Below, in pieces: positions 16,416 to 25,621 of a stretch of DNA of 64,000 nucleotides (position 1 is its first letter; each line of letters opens with the position of its first letter). Made by a program: the position numbers and the translations under genes. The notes under the pieces are model-generated. The model saw nothing but the letters and a program-made list of their open reading frames with translations, was not told the origin of the DNA and ran no database searches. The stretch is from Candidatus Goldiibacteriota bacterium HGW-Goldbacteria-1 (GTDB lineage: Bacteria; Oederibacteriota; PGYV01), in contig PGYV01000001.1 of the NCBI GenBank assembly GCA_002839855.1, forward strand, positions 272,439 to 336,438, given 5' to 3'.

Positions 16416-17379
16416 TATTGCCCCCGGAATGTTTTACACCGCCTGCCGAAGGCGAATCTGTTTTCACATCCGCCTTTATGCCGGCAGTTTCGTGGCCGCC
16501 AAATTCATTTCGTAAAGCCGCGGTTATTTTATTGGCAAACACGTCCTTCTGCCTTGAATTAAACCTTTTAAACAGCGATGCCGCAATCACATCCGCTGCA
16601 ACGCCGTTATCCACCGCTTCTTTTAAAGCCCAGCGCGCTTCGCCGGAATCCTGCACATATCCCTGAATAGATGACAGGTCTTTGTCTTTTTCAAAAGAAT
16701 TTTCCAAAAGCCCCAGCATCCACGACCTTATAACGCTTCCGTGGTTCCACGCCCCGGCAATATTTTTTAGGTCAAACCCGTCAGCGTAAGGCGAAGCTTT
16801 TAATATCTGAAACCCCTCCGCGTATGCTTCCATCATCCCGTACTCTATCGCGTTATGCACCATTTTTACGTAATGGCCGGCGCCCGCAGTACCGCAGTAC
16901 AGGTACCCTTTTTCCGGGGAAAGCGTTTTTAACGCGGGCTCTATTATTTTAAACGCCTCTTTGCTGCCGCCTGCCGTTATGCCGTAGCCGCAGTTTAAAC
17001 CCCACACGCCTCCGGATACGCCGGCGTCCACATACATTATGCCGTATTTTTTCAGTTCTTCCGCGCGGCTTATGTCGCCGCTGTAATGCGAATTTCCGCC
17101 GTCCACTATTATATCTCCCGCTTTCATTATTACCTTTAATTCATCTATGTGGTTCTGCGACACGTCGCCCGCCGGCAGCATAAGCCACACCACGCGCGGC
17201 GCTTCAAGCGAATCTATTACCTCTTTAAGCGAATACGCGCCCTGTATCCCTTTTTCTTTCTGCGCTTCTTTTGTTTTTTCCGGCGTGCGGTTATACGCCG
17301 TGACGCTGTGGCCGCCGCGTGCAAGCCTAAGCGCCATGTTTAACCCCATTCTGCCAAGGCCTATTACAGCAAGTTTCAT
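16399..17379 (-). CDS. gnd: 6-phosphogluconate dehydrogenase, decarboxylating (short form)
   Basis: A 326-residue enzyme of the short GndA/YqeC-like class. GLGRMGLNMALRL (7-19) is the NAD(P) loop, GGNSHYSGD (about 94-102) and KMVHNAIEYGMMEAYAEG (about 171-188) are the substrate and catalytic motifs (Lys and Asn). The product is ribulose 5-phosphate plus CO2. The last 30 residues (GIKADVKTDSPSAGG and after) extend beyond the usual end and look disordered. It lies 15 bp after tkt, in the operon of pentose-phosphate genes, with GGAGGATAAA before the ATG. Confidence 0.95.
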   Translation of the reverse strand: MKLAVIGLGRMGLNMALRLARGGHSVTAYNRTPEKTKEAQKEKGIQGAYSLKEVIDSLEAPRVVWLMLPAGDVSQNHIDELKVIMKAGDIIVDGGNSHYSGDISRAEELKKYGIMYVDAGVSGGVWGLNCGYGITAGGSKEAFKIIEPALKTLSPEKGYLYCGTAGAGHYVKMVHNAIEYGMMEAYAEGFQILKASPYADGFDLKNIAGAWNHGSVIRSWMLGLLENSFEKDKDLSSIQGYVQDSGEARWALKEAVDNGVAADVIAASLFKRFNSRQKDVFANKITAALRNEFGGHETAGIKADVKTDSPSAGGVKHSGGNNEKPR

Positions 17380-17394
17380 TTTATCCTCCGTATA

Positions 17395-19389
17395 TTATTT
17401 CTTTTTAAAAATCTCAATTGCTTTTGCCGCTATATTTTCTGCTGTCATGCCGTATTGTTCCATTACCGTGCCGCCCGGCGCGGACGCGCCAAACTTATCA
17501 ATTCCAATAACAACACCATCACTGCCTGCAAGCCCTTTAAAGAATGCCGGATGAGAAGCTTCCACAACAATACGTTTTGTTAAATGAGAAGGTATTACTG
17601 ATTCACGGTAAACTTCCGGCTGCCTTAAAAATATTTCATAGGACGGCAGTGAAACCACCCTTGCTTTTATATTACTGCTTTTTAAAAGCTCTGCGGACTT
17701 TAACGCGGGATGAACTTCTGAACCCGTGGCTATTATCAGTACGTCCGGGTTCTGCCCGCCATGTTCCAGCACGTAACCGCCTTTTTGCGCGTTTTCAAAT
17801 ACTTTATGTTTTTCGTTATCCAGCACAGGCAGGTCCTGCCGTGTGAACACAAGCGCGAACGGTATCTTTTGAGTTACCGCCGTGTACCATGCGGCAACGG
17901 TTTCATTGGCATCAGCCGGCCTTATTACGGTAAGCCCCGGTATCATACGCAGCGACGGCAGCTGTTCCACCGGCTGATGGGTTGGCCCGTCTTCGCCAAG
18001 CCCTATGCTGTCGTGCGTAAATACAAATATAGAATGCGTTTTCATAAGCACCGCAAGCCTTATAGCCGGCCTCATGTAATCGGAAAATATCAGAAATGTG
18101 GCGGAGTAAGGAATTATACCGCCGTGCAGAGCCATACCGTTTATAATTGCGCCCATCGCGTGTTCGCGCACGCCAAAATGTATATTGCGGCTGCACATCC
18201 CCGAAATACCAAAACTGCCCTGCCCTTTTAACTCTGTCTTTGTGGAAGGTGATAAATCCGCAGACCCGCCCATAAATTCCGTCATATATTTTTCAATAAT
18301 GTTCATTACTTTTCCGGATGCCGTACGCGTGGCAATTTTTTCACCCTCCGGAAAAAATTCCAGATTTTTTAAAAGGACTTCATTAACACTGCCGCTTAAA
18401 TATTTATCCAGCAGCCACTGTTCTTTGGGGAAACTTAACCTGTAAGCGTCAATCCCGTCATTCCATTCGCGCTGTGATTGAATACCTGCTTTTGCAAGCT
18501 CCGTAAAATTATCCGATACTTCCTTTGGCACGTAAAAATCAGATTCTTCAGGCCAGCCAAAAAACCGTCTTGTCTTTATCACATTTTCTTTTCCCAGCGG
18601 CTCACCGTGCACCTGCGCTGTATCCTGCCGGGGAGAACCAAAACCAATATGTGTCCTTACCGTAATAAGCGAAGGGCGGTTTTTTTCCCGCCGTGCTTCG
18701 TTTATCGCCTGTTCAATGTCATATGTATTATTGCCGTCAGCCACTATACTAGTGTGCCATCCGTACGCTTCAAATCTTGCCTTTACGTTTTCCGTAAAAG
18801 AAATATCAGTGTCGCCCTCTATGGAGATCCCGTTGTCATCATACAGGTATATTATTTTTCCAAGTTTCATGGTGCCGGCAAGGGACGCGGCTTCGGAAGC
18901 AACCCCTTCCATAAGGTCGCCGTCTGACACAATGCCATAAGTATAATGGTCTATTATATTATGCCCTTTTTTATTAAAACATCCGGCAAGTTTTTTTTCC
19001 GCGATTGCCATTCCCACACCCATTGCAAACCCCTGGCCCAAGGGCCCTGTTGTGGCTTCAACCCCGGGCGTAAGATTGTATTCCGGGTGTCCGGGAGTAA
19101 TGCTTTCCCACTGCCTGAAATTTTTAAGGTCATCCAATGAAATACCGTATCCGTAAAGATGAAGAAGCGAATATAAAAGCGCGCTGCCGTGGCCCGCTGA
19201 CAGGATAAAACGGTCCCTGTCCGCCCATTTTGGGTCAGCCGGATTGTGCTTTAAGAATTTGGAGTATAAGGTATATATCATGGGCGCCGCGCCCAAAGGC
19301 ATGCCCGGATGTCCGGATTTTGCCTTTTCCACCATATCAACTGATAACATGCGAAGCGTGTTTATTGAAAGTTCTTCTGTTATTTTCAC
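17395..19389 (-). CDS. tkt: Transketolase
   Basis: A full-length 664-residue transketolase. It has GHPGMPLG (about 26-33), the thiamine diphosphate motif GDGDLMEG followed by the NxN-like DDN (about 155-185), and the C-terminal [18 protein letters not shown] segment. It transfers two-carbon units between sugar phosphates in the nonoxidative pentose phosphate pathway, linking the NADPH-producing branch with glycolysis. The start codon is GTG with AAGGGGG Shine-Dalgarno. It lies 22 bp after the nitroreductase gene and upstream of gnd in the same operon. Confidence 0.96.
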   Translation of the reverse strand: MKITEELSINTLRMLSVDMVEKAKSGHPGMPLGAAPMIYTLYSKFLKHNPADPKWADRDRFILSAGHGSALLYSLLHLYGYGISLDDLKNFRQWESITPGHPEYNLTPGVEATTGPLGQGFAMGVGMAIAEKKLAGCFNKKGHNIIDHYTYGIVSDGDLMEGVASEAASLAGTMKLGKIIYLYDDNGISIEGDTDISFTENVKARFEAYGWHTSIVADGNNTYDIEQAINEARREKNRPSLITVRTHIGFGSPRQDTAQVHGEPLGKENVIKTRRFFGWPEESDFYVPKEVSDNFTELAKAGIQSQREWNDGIDAYRLSFPKEQWLLDKYLSGSVNEVLLKNLEFFPEGEKIATRTASGKVMNIIEKYMTEFMGGSADLSPSTKTELKGQGSFGISGMCSRNIHFGVREHAMGAIINGMALHGGIIPYSATFLIFSDYMRPAIRLAVLMKTHSIFVFTHDSIGLGEDGPTHQPVEQLPSLRMIPGLTVIRPADANETVAAWYTAVTQKIPFALVFTRQDLPVLDNEKHKVFENAQKGGYVLEHGGQNPDVLIIATGSEVHPALKSAELLKSSNIKARVVSLPSYEIFLRQPEVYRESVIPSHLTKRIVVEASHPAFFKGLAGSDGVVIGIDKFGASAPGGTVMEQYGMTAENIAAKAIEIFKKK

Positions 19390-19411
19390 TTTAGCCCCCT
19401 TGCCGGTTTTT

Positions 19412-19990
19412 TCACCGCGCGGGTTTTACATTTAACTTTTCATTATATGTATCAATTGAATACCTGTTTTCCGCGGGCAGGCGCGCCGGCCTGTTGTCTT
19501 CCTGTTCTTTCTGCCAGTCAGACAGGGCGGATATGTCGTTTCCTTTTTTACCCACGTTAATCAGCGTTATCACTTCAAATTCATCCGGTATAGAAAGCAC
19601 TTCCCTTGTTTTTTCCGGCGAGTACCCCGCAATTGGGTGCGCCACAAGGCCAAGTTCCACGGCGCGCAGCATTAAATTGCCGACCGCTATTCCCGTATCA
19701 AAAAGGTAATACAGCCTGTCTTTTATCACGCAGTCAAAATCTTTTTTAGCAAGCACCGCTATAATCATGGAATCTTTATACGCCCATTCATTGCCTTTGT
19801 TTAAAGCCGTCTTTGCTTTTTCCAGCTGTTCTTTACCTTTAACAAAGATAAATTTTGCAGGCTGATTGTTAAAACATGAAGGGGCAAGGGACGCCGCATC
19901 AGCAAGCTGCTTTATTGTTTCATCGGAAATCTCCACAGGGTCAAACGCCCTGTGCGCCCGCCTTGCGTTTATCGCGCCTTTTACATCCAT
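19412..19990 (-). CDS. Nitroreductase family FMN protein
   Basis: A 192-residue NAD(P)H:FMN oxidoreductase of the nitroreductase fold. [16 protein letters not shown] (7-22) is the N-terminal FMN-binding region, [17 protein letters not shown] (about 34-50) the second, and [20 protein letters not shown] (about 114-133) the C-terminal signature. Such enzymes reduce nitro or quinone compounds or act in flavin reduction. It sits between a small secreted protein and tkt in the operon, with 22- and 25-bp gaps, which points to a redox role next to NADPH generation. AAAGGGGCA Shine-Dalgarno. Confidence 0.9.
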   Translation of the reverse strand: MDVKGAINARRAHRAFDPVEISDETIKQLADAASLAPSCFNNQPAKFIFVKGKEQLEKAKTALNKGNEWAYKDSMIIAVLAKKDFDCVIKDRLYYLFDTGIAVGNLMLRAVELGLVAHPIAGYSPEKTREVLSIPDEFEVITLINVGKKGNDISALSDWQKEQEDNRPARLPAENRYSIDTYNEKLNVKPAR

Positions 19991-20015
19991 AATATGCCCC
20001 TTTTTAAAACGCTTT

Positions 20016-20360
20016 TTATTTTACCTTTAAATCCTTTGTTAAATCCCCGAATTTTGAACATACGGCCTTAACCGTTATTTTATCACCGCTTTTAAGTTCC
20101 GGAATAACATATATAAGCTGCTGGCTTTTGTCATCCGTCTGCACGGTTGTTTCCTGGCTTATTTTTTTTACGCCGTTAACCGAAAGAATAATCTCGTCAA
20201 CAAAATGCTTTGTAATGTCTTTGCTTGTGTGCATTACGTTTACCTTTACGGATTTTTCCGTAAGGTCATATTCCATGGATATTCCCGAAGGCGAATGCGC
20301 GGATACCGTTGCGCTGATTACCAGTAAAGACGCAATGACAAACATAATTAATTTTTTCAT
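20016..20360 (-). CDS. Secreted small beta protein, superoxide-reductase-like pattern
   Basis: A 114-residue exported protein: signal peptide MKKLIMFVIASLLVISATVSA. The mature part has VMHTSKDITKHFVDEIILSVNG, which resembles the VPHPMEADHWIQFIEVTATDG segment of superoxide reductase (spacing of two His and the following strand), and a C-terminal CSKFGDLTKDLKV instead of CNKHG. This similarity is by eye and weak; an Ig-like or SoxZ-like fold is equally possible. His and Cys could bind a metal. It is encoded 12 bp after the small membrane protein and 25 bp before the nitroreductase, suggesting a periplasmic redox pair. Confidence 0.55.
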   Translation of the reverse strand: MKKLIMFVIASLLVISATVSAHSPSGISMEYDLTEKSVKVNVMHTSKDITKHFVDEIILSVNGVKKISQETTVQTDDKSQQLIYVIPELKSGDKITVKAVCSKFGDLTKDLKVK

Positions 20361-20372
20361 CTTTTCCTCCTT

Positions 20373-20564
20373 TTACCCTTTAAGGGTCATATAAATTACT
20401 ATTCCGCCGTGAATAAGCGCGGTACACAAAAGAACAATGGCAAGCGTTTTATGCAGTTTTACCCTGTTTGGTATATTTATCCTGAAAAAACCCAGTATAA
20501 AAACAATAATCAGAAGCACCGCGCTTGTAAGTCCAAGGCCTTTAATGATAAGTCCCCAGTCCAT
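20373..20564 (-). CDS. Small two-helix membrane protein, cytochrome b-like
   Basis: A 63-residue protein with two membrane segments (about 6-25 and 40-58). The second helix contains HKTLAIVLLCTALIHGG, with histidines spaced across the helix as in haem-binding DUF4405-type proteins; a haem role is an inference. The ATG has GGGAGGTAA Shine-Dalgarno. It is encoded between a peroxiredoxin and a secreted His-containing protein, so the two small envelope proteins may work together in electron delivery. Confidence 0.6.
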   Translation of the reverse strand: MDWGLIIKGLGLTSAVLLIIVFILGFFRINIPNRVKLHKTLAIVLLCTALIHGGIVIYMTLKG

Positions 20565-20577
20565 TTTATTACCTCCC

Positions 20578-21036
20578 CTATTTTCTTTTTTTTAGGAATT
20601 CCAGGACTTCTTTAATGTCCGGAACTTCCTTTATCGGATATATTTTTGACCACAAAACTTTTCTGTCAGGCCCCAGTATTATGTTAAACCTGCCGGAAAT
20701 TCCCATTTTTTCTATGAATACATCCATTTTTTTACATACTTCGCCGTGCGGCCAGAAATCTGACAGAAGGTCTGTCTGCTCTATTTCAAGGGATTCAGCC
20801 CACGCCTTTTTGGAAGGCGCCGGGTCACAGCTTATCCCCAGCGGCACAACATTTAAATCTTCAAAGGCGTCATAATTGTCTTCAAGCGTTTTCATCTGTT
20901 TGGCGCACACAGAAGTCCACGCAAGCGGATGAAATGATAACAGAAGCCTTTTTCCTGCAAAGTCAGCGGTGTTAATTTCCACGTCTGACTGGTTTTTCAA
21001 AACAAAATCCCCTGCCGTATCGCCCGGTTTTAACAT
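20578..21036 (-). CDS. Peroxiredoxin (AhpC/TSA family)
   Basis: A 152-residue thiol peroxidase. The peroxidatic motif FHPLAWTSVC has C44, with the usual Thr/Ser three residues before and a later Arg. A further Cys at the ISCDPAPSKKAW stretch (about residue 80) and at EVCKKMD (about 108) could resolve. It reduces peroxides in the cytosol at the expense of thioredoxin-like donors. It lies 24 bp after korB and 13 bp before a small membrane protein in the ten-gene operon, linking ferredoxin-dependent metabolism with peroxide defence. Confidence 0.9.
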   Translation of the reverse strand: MLKPGDTAGDFVLKNQSDVEINTADFAGKRLLLSFHPLAWTSVCAKQMKTLEDNYDAFEDLNVVPLGISCDPAPSKKAWAESLEIEQTDLLSDFWPHGEVCKKMDVFIEKMGISGRFNIILGPDRKVLWSKIYPIKEVPDIKEVLEFLKKRK

Positions 21037-21060
21037 TTTGCCCTCCGTTATGTAAACACA

Positions 21061-21921
21061 TTATTTCTTTGTGTTTAATATATCCCTTACCACGCTTGTT
21101 TCCCTTTTCCTTAGATACAGCGGGGTATTGTCTTTATTTAAATACGGCGCAAGCTTTTCTTCAAACACCGGCTTGTTTTCATTTACATATAATATACCCA
21201 GCGGCCAGGGGCCTTCTTCAAGGCTTCTTTTGAACGCCTCTGTCCTGTTTTTGGGGTCATACCCTTCTTCTATTATATATGTGTTTTCCTTAAACCACCT
21301 GTGGGTATTTACCTTGTTAAAAGAAACACAGGCGGAAAAAACATCCACCAGGGAAAACCCTTTGTGGTTTATCGCGGCCTTTATTATCTCTTTTGTCCTG
21401 TCCATTTCTCCCGCTGACGCGCGCGCCACAAAAGAGGCGTCAAGCGATATGGCAAGCGCTGCAGGGTTAAGCGGGTTTTCAAAAACGCCGTCCACCTGCA
21501 CGGGGGTGGTAAACCCCGGGCGCGATGTGGGCGATGCCTGGCCTTTTGTAAGGCCGTAAACCATATTATCGTGGACAATTACCGTGATGTCGGAATTTCT
21601 TCTTATGGCGTGAATAAAATGGTTGCCGCCTTCGCCGTACATATCACCGTCGCCGCTTTCTACAATAACTTTAAGCAGGGGGTTGGCCGCTTTAATGGCG
21701 GCTGCCGGCGGAAGCGACCTTCCGTGAAGCCCGTTAAAGTAACTTGTATTGTAGTATTGAGGCGCTTTGGCAGCCTGCCCAATACCGGATACAAATACTA
21801 AATTCTCCCTTGGGATGGCAAGTTCTGTTAAGGCATTTAAGACTGTATTTCTTATTCCAAAATTTCCGCATCCGGGGCACCATGCTATTTCAACATTCTC
21901 CTTGCCGTATAAATTTGCCAT
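21061..21921 (-). CDS. korB: 2-oxoacid:ferredoxin oxidoreductase subunit beta
   Basis: A 286-residue thiamine diphosphate subunit. WCPGCGN at 14-20, with the Cys residues expected for the beta subunit, and [20 protein letters not shown] (90-109) as the cofactor motif. Together with the alpha-gamma subunit it makes acyl-CoA plus CO2 and reduced ferredoxin from 2-oxoacids, or the reverse. I cannot tell pyruvate, 2-oxoglutarate or other 2-oxoacids apart; the KorAB/Vor-like architecture without a separate delta ferredoxin subunit favours 2-oxoglutarate-type enzymes. The start is one base after the alpha stop (TGA C ATG). Confidence 0.9.
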   Translation of the reverse strand: MANLYGKENVEIAWCPGCGNFGIRNTVLNALTELAIPRENLVFVSGIGQAAKAPQYYNTSYFNGLHGRSLPPAAAIKAANPLLKVIVESGDGDMYGEGGNHFIHAIRRNSDITVIVHDNMVYGLTKGQASPTSRPGFTTPVQVDGVFENPLNPAALAISLDASFVARASAGEMDRTKEIIKAAINHKGFSLVDVFSACVSFNKVNTHRWFKENTYIIEEGYDPKNRTEAFKRSLEEGPWPLGILYVNENKPVFEEKLAPYLNKDNTPLYLRKRETSVVRDILNTKK

Positions 21922-21922
21922 G

Positions 21923-23683
21923 TCAGCGCCTCCCTTTCTTTTTTGCGGCAGGTTTTTTTGTTTTCAACACACTCTTTTTCATCTCTTCTGCCAGTCCGTC
22001 CGCGGAAAAAGCCAGCCCGTCGTAACGCAGTATTTTTTGGGTAATATCCAGCCCTGTTTCTTTTTTAATAAGCCCCGCAAACTGCGCGGTCTGGTTATTT
22101 TCTATAATCACGGCTTTTTTTGCCTTCCTGATTATATCAGCGGTGCTTTTATGAAGCGGATATACCTGAGTGTAATGCAGTATTGCCGCGTCTTTTAAGC
22201 CGGAAATTTTTATGGCTTCCAGCGCAATATTTAAAAGCGAACCCCAGCATATAAAAAGCGTTTTGTATTTTTTATTGCCGTACAGGGAAGGTTTAATGGC
22301 AGCCGCGCTTAACAACGCGAATTTTTTAAATCTTTTATCTTTCATTTTAAGCCCGATACCGGACAGGTCTTCTGTTATCCTTCCGTCCTCATCGTGTTCG
22401 TCAGAATCAAGGCACACACAGCCGCTGCCAAAACCCGGCACGCCGCGCGGCGAAATTCCGTCTTTTGTAAGCGCGTAGCGTTTGTACCCTTCTTTTGTCT
22501 CAACTATATAATTCTGATTTTTATTTTCTTTCACTTCAAACTGCGGGATATTGTAGTAAGTATCCACAAAGTACTGGTCTGTCATAATAAAAACCGGCAC
22601 CTGATATTTATCCGCGGTGTCAAACGCCTCTTTTGCAAGTTCAAACGCCTGCAGGGTATTGCCCGGCGCAAGTATTACGCGTGCTAATTCACCGTGCCCC
22701 GCGTGCAGCGCAAGGTTTAAATCGCCCTGCTCTGTCCTTGTGGGATAACCCGTACCCGGCCCCGGCCTTTGCGCCAGGTGAATAACCACGGGAGTTTCTG
22801 TAATTCCCGCCAGCGATACCCCTTCTGTCATCAAATCAAAACCGCCGCCTGAAGTGGAAACCATTGCCCTTGCCCCCGCGTACCACGCGCCTAACGCCAT
22901 ATTTATCGCCGCTATTTCATCTTCGGCCTGTTCCACCGCAATTTGTGCTTTATGCGAATGTTCCGCAAGCGCGGTAAACACGGATGTCCCCGGCGTCATT
23001 GGATACGCGAAAGCCGCGCTGCATCCGCCGGCAATTGCGCCAATAGCCACCGCGTCAGCGCCTGACAGCATAAGTTCATCCTGTATTTTTATATTTTTAT
23101 CTATTTTAACTTTAAAATTATTTTTAAGCGCGGTCTGCGCGCCGGCTTCATAACCCGCGGCAAAAGCTTTTATATTTCCGTTTACGGTCTCTTCGCCTTT
23201 TTTGCCGAAAAGTTTTTGAATAAATTCATCCGCTGTTTCTTTTCCTATCCCTATAATCCCGCACGCCGCGCCTGCCGCTACCATGGAAGAAAATAACGGG
23301 TTTCCAAGAGCTTCGGCAATTTTACCAAAAGCAATGTCATTGACGCGGGCATCCTGTAATACCGCGGCATCGCCAGCTATAATTGTATTTTTATCAAGCC
23401 TGTAAGCGTATCTTGCAAGCGCTTCTTTTTCAAGCGGAATAAAAATATCGGTATTATCCACAGGCGCCGCAGCCCTGTCCTGCGATACCCTTAACATAGT
23501 GGCATTAACGCCGCCGCGCACGCGTGACATATATTCTTTGGTGGCAAAGACATTATACCCGGACTGTTTAATAAGTTTAATAAGGATAGTTTCTATTGAC
23601 TGGATTCCCTGGCCTGCTTCCCCTGACAGGACAATTGACACTTCGCGTTTCACCGTATTATCAGCGGACTTTTTTTTCATCAT
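21923..23683 (-). CDS. korA: 2-oxoacid:ferredoxin oxidoreductase, fused gamma-alpha subunit
   Basis: A 586-residue fusion: the gamma domain (residues about 12-190, with [16 protein letters not shown] and [20 protein letters not shown]) precedes the alpha pyrimidine-binding domain (about 205-580, with [18 protein letters not shown] and [20 protein letters not shown]). The C-terminus ends in a lysine-rich tail ([13 protein letters not shown]). First gene of an apparent ten-gene operon that starts right after the terminator at 23737-23764. Start chosen at the first of two adjacent ATGs at 23683 (GGGGGAT upstream); 23680 is equally possible. Confidence 0.9.
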   Translation of the reverse strand: MMKKKSADNTVKREVSIVLSGEAGQGIQSIETILIKLIKQSGYNVFATKEYMSRVRGGVNATMLRVSQDRAAAPVDNTDIFIPLEKEALARYAYRLDKNTIIAGDAAVLQDARVNDIAFGKIAEALGNPLFSSMVAAGAACGIIGIGKETADEFIQKLFGKKGEETVNGNIKAFAAGYEAGAQTALKNNFKVKIDKNIKIQDELMLSGADAVAIGAIAGGCSAAFAYPMTPGTSVFTALAEHSHKAQIAVEQAEDEIAAINMALGAWYAGARAMVSTSGGGFDLMTEGVSLAGITETPVVIHLAQRPGPGTGYPTRTEQGDLNLALHAGHGELARVILAPGNTLQAFELAKEAFDTADKYQVPVFIMTDQYFVDTYYNIPQFEVKENKNQNYIVETKEGYKRYALTKDGISPRGVPGFGSGCVCLDSDEHDEDGRITEDLSGIGLKMKDKRFKKFALLSAAAIKPSLYGNKKYKTLFICWGSLLNIALEAIKISGLKDAAILHYTQVYPLHKSTADIIRKAKKAVIIENNQTAQFAGLIKKETGLDITQKILRYDGLAFSADGLAEEMKKSVLKTKKPAAKKKGRR

Positions 23684-23736
23684 ATCCCCCGTTTTACTTT
23701 TATTACTTTTTTATAAAAACCGTTTCTTTTAAAACA

Positions 23737-23764
23737 GGACGCGCGCCCCAAGAGGCGCGCGTCC
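23737..23764 (-). terminator. Rho-independent terminator after rubrerythrin
   Basis: An 11-bp perfect stem (GGACGCGCGCC / GGCGCGCGTCC) with a 6-nt loop, followed on the minus strand by TGTTTTAAAAG. It lies ten bases after the rubrerythrin stop and before the korA start, so it separates the rbr transcript from the kor/pentose-phosphate operon. Confidence 0.85.
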
Positions 23765-23773
23765 TTATATATA

Positions 23774-24349
23774 TTAATAATTTGATTCTTTAATTTCAAA
23801 AAACGCCTTTGGATGCACACATGCAGGACATTTTTCAGGAGCTTCGTTTCCTTCATGTACAAAACCGCAGTTGCGGCATTTCCACCTGACAACATGTGAC
23901 TTTTTGAACACTTCGCCCTTTTCAATATTGGCAGCAAGCTTGCGGTAGCGTGCTTCATGTTCCGCTTCCACTTTTGCAATGTTCCTGTAGCAGGCAGCTA
24001 TCTCTTTAAACCCTTCTTTGTCTGCTGTTTCCGCAGCTCCCGGGTAAAGCTCTGTGTGTTCTTCCTGTTCGCCGTCGGCAGCCGCTTTTAAGTTTTCCAA
24101 AGTGGAGCCGATTACACCGGCCGGATACATAGCGGTAATTTCAACCATTCCGCCTTCAAGAAATTTAAAAAATCTTTTTGCATGCTCTTTTTCATTCTCC
24201 GCGGTTTCATTAAAAAGTTCCGCAATCTGTTCGTACCCTTCTTTTTTAGCCGCGCTTGCAAAATAGTTATAGCGCATCCTTGCCTGAGATTCCCCCGCAA
24301 AAGAAGCCAGAAGGTTTTTTTCTGTCTGTGTACCTTTAAGTTTTCCCAT
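23774..24349 (-). CDS. rbr: Rubrerythrin
   Basis: A 191-residue non-haem peroxidase. The ferritin-like diiron domain (1-145) has the expected Glu/His ligands (SFAGESQARMRYNYFA, ETAENEKEHAKRFF, VEAEHEARYR). The C-terminal rubredoxin domain (about 155-191) has two pairs of Cys, WKCRNCGF and CPACVHPKAFF. It reduces hydrogen peroxide using electrons from rubredoxin. The gene has its own terminator and, because the minisatellite separates it from the dfx end, perhaps its own promoter. GGAGAACGG Shine-Dalgarno. Confidence 0.95.
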   Translation of the reverse strand: MGKLKGTQTEKNLLASFAGESQARMRYNYFASAAKKEGYEQIAELFNETAENEKEHAKRFFKFLEGGMVEITAMYPAGVIGSTLENLKAAADGEQEEHTELYPGAAETADKEGFKEIAACYRNIAKVEAEHEARYRKLAANIEKGEVFKKSHVVRWKCRNCGFVHEGNEAPEKCPACVHPKAFFEIKESNY

Positions 24350-24395
24350 TACCGTTCTCCTTGTGAATTATGAAATTTAAAATCCTGTTTTTAAT

Positions 24396-24535
24396 AAATT
24401 AGCGGGTTAAGCTATAGGCATTTAAGCTATAGCGATACCATTACACTGTCCCGCCTGCTTCGCTCATATATTCGCTTCATTGCCGGGATTTCCGCTTCGC
24501 AAGCTCGCTCCAACCACACCTAAACCAGCCTTCCA
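24396..24535. repeat. ATAGCTTAA-family repeat gap
   Basis: The stretch contains TTAGCGGGTTAAGCTATAGG and TTAAGCTATAGCG, copies of the dispersed ATAGCTTAACCCGCTA family seen at 47.3, 53.4 and 34.5 kb. It then holds CGCTTCATTGCCGGGATTTC, which recurs near 34500 as CGCTTTATTGCCGGGGTTCC. No gene. Confidence 0.65.
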
Positions 24536-24717
24536 AGCCGCCCAGCCGCCCAGCCGCCCAGCCGCCCAGCTGCCCAGCTGCCCAGCTGCCTAGCTGCCTA
24601 GCTGCCTAGCCGCCCAGCCGCCCAGCTGCCCAGCTGCCCAGCTGCCTAGCTGCCCAGCTGCCCAGCCGCCCAGCCGCCCAGCTGCCTAGCTGCCTAGCTG
24701 CCTAGCTGCCTAGCTGC
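24536..24717. repeat. 8-bp minisatellite array, AGC(C/T)GCC(C/T), 22.75 units
   Basis: I count 22 full units plus six bases. Only three of the four possible unit types occur: AGCCGCCC, AGCTGCCC and AGCTGCCT. The types come in runs (4, 2, 3, 2, 2, 1, 2, 2, 4) rather than at random. The array stops three bases short of the dfx stop codon at 24721. Related, shorter and decayed arrays lie at 14038, 47505, 57983 and 60080. Confidence 0.95.
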
Positions 24718-24720
24718 GCC

Positions 24721-25101
24721 TTACTTCGCCCAAAGGCCGTGCTTATTACAGAATTCCCTTACAACTGCTATCTTGGCAACCGGAATCTGGAAAAATACTT
24801 CGGGTTTGTCGCCGGGGTTTAAATCTTTTCTTGTCACAAAGCCGTCAGTGGCTGTGACTTCAATAAACTGTATCCAATGGTCAGCTTCCATAGGGTGCGG
24901 TACTGACCCTATTTTAACCAGCACACCGTCGCCTGACGCTTCTATTACAGGCACGTGTTTTTCGCCGGCGCCGTCCTTGTTTTTTTCATCCATAAGCTTC
25001 ATCGGTTCTCCGCAGCAGATAAGTTCCCCTATTCCCGGTACGATATCCTCTACAACATTTCCACAGACCATACACTTATAAATCCCCATTTTTTCAGCCA
25101 T
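24721..25101 (-). CDS. dfx: Superoxide reductase (desulfoferrodoxin, two-domain)
   Basis: A 126-residue enzyme reducing superoxide to peroxide without producing oxygen. The N-terminal desulforedoxin site has C10, C13, C29, C30. The catalytic iron ligands are all present: H49, H69, H75, C118 and H121. The upstream neighbours on the same strand (ferritin-like, fprA, peroxiredoxin, perR, ferritin) make this the last gene of the defence operon. AGGAGGAACAAG before the ATG. The stop is immediately followed by a minisatellite. Confidence 0.96.
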   Translation of the reverse strand: MAEKMGIYKCMVCGNVVEDIVPGIGELICCGEPMKLMDEKNKDGAGEKHVPVIEASGDGVLVKIGSVPHPMEADHWIQFIEVTATDGFVTRKDLNPGDKPEVFFQIPVAKIAVVREFCNKHGLWAK

Positions 25102-25116
25102 CTTGTTCCTCCTGTT

Positions 25117-25605
25117 TTATTTTTTTTCCAATAGTTTTTTAGCCATTGAAAGCTTTAAAAAGTGGTTCTGTTCTTCTGTTATTATCCGCTGCACAATGTC
25201 CGCGTGTTCTTTTTTTACGATGTTTTTAATGCCTTCATACAGGGTTATGGAATCCTGCTCCCTGTCCATTGCAAAATCCACGGCGTGAATTATGTTGTCC
25301 ATCTTTTTTTCAGCTGCCGCGGAATTAAACTTATCTTTTTTAAAAACAATCTTCTCTTCTATGTAAACCATAAGGTTTTCCATGTACTGCTCTGAAAATT
25401 CTGACATTGAATATCTGCCTTTAAGCTGTGCCATCATTTTTTCAAATGTCTTTTTGTGTTTTTCCTCTTCTTTGGCAAGCGTCAGCATCACGCCTTTTAT
25501 GTCCCTGTTTCCCGCCATTGACGCCGCGTATTCATAAAACCTTCTGCCGTTTTCCTCTATCTTTATCGCCACCTTAAAAACATCTTTTATATTTACAGTG
25601 CTCAC
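25117..25605 (-). CDS. Ferritin-like diiron protein
   Basis: A 162-residue four-helix protein without a rubredoxin tail. The diiron ligands appear as KIEENGRRFYEYAA, KEEEKHKKTFEKM and DREQDSITLYEG plus ITEEQNHFLKL, the E-ExxH-E-E(xx)H pattern. It resembles rubrerythrin-like/ferritin-like family proteins of anaerobes, perhaps peroxide or iron handling. GTG start with GGAGATAAAA Shine-Dalgarno, 16 bp after fprA and 15 bp before dfx. Confidence 0.85.
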   Translation of the reverse strand: MSTVNIKDVFKVAIKIEENGRRFYEYAASMAGNRDIKGVMLTLAKEEEKHKKTFEKMMAQLKGRYSMSEFSEQYMENLMVYIEEKIVFKKDKFNSAAAEKKMDNIIHAVDFAMDREQDSITLYEGIKNIVKKEHADIVQRIITEEQNHFLKLSMAKKLLEKK

Positions 25606-25621
25606 TTTTTATCTCCGATTT

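Noticed and set aside
24536-24717. CRISPR array
   Set aside because: The repeat unit is 8 bp without spacers; it is a minisatellite.
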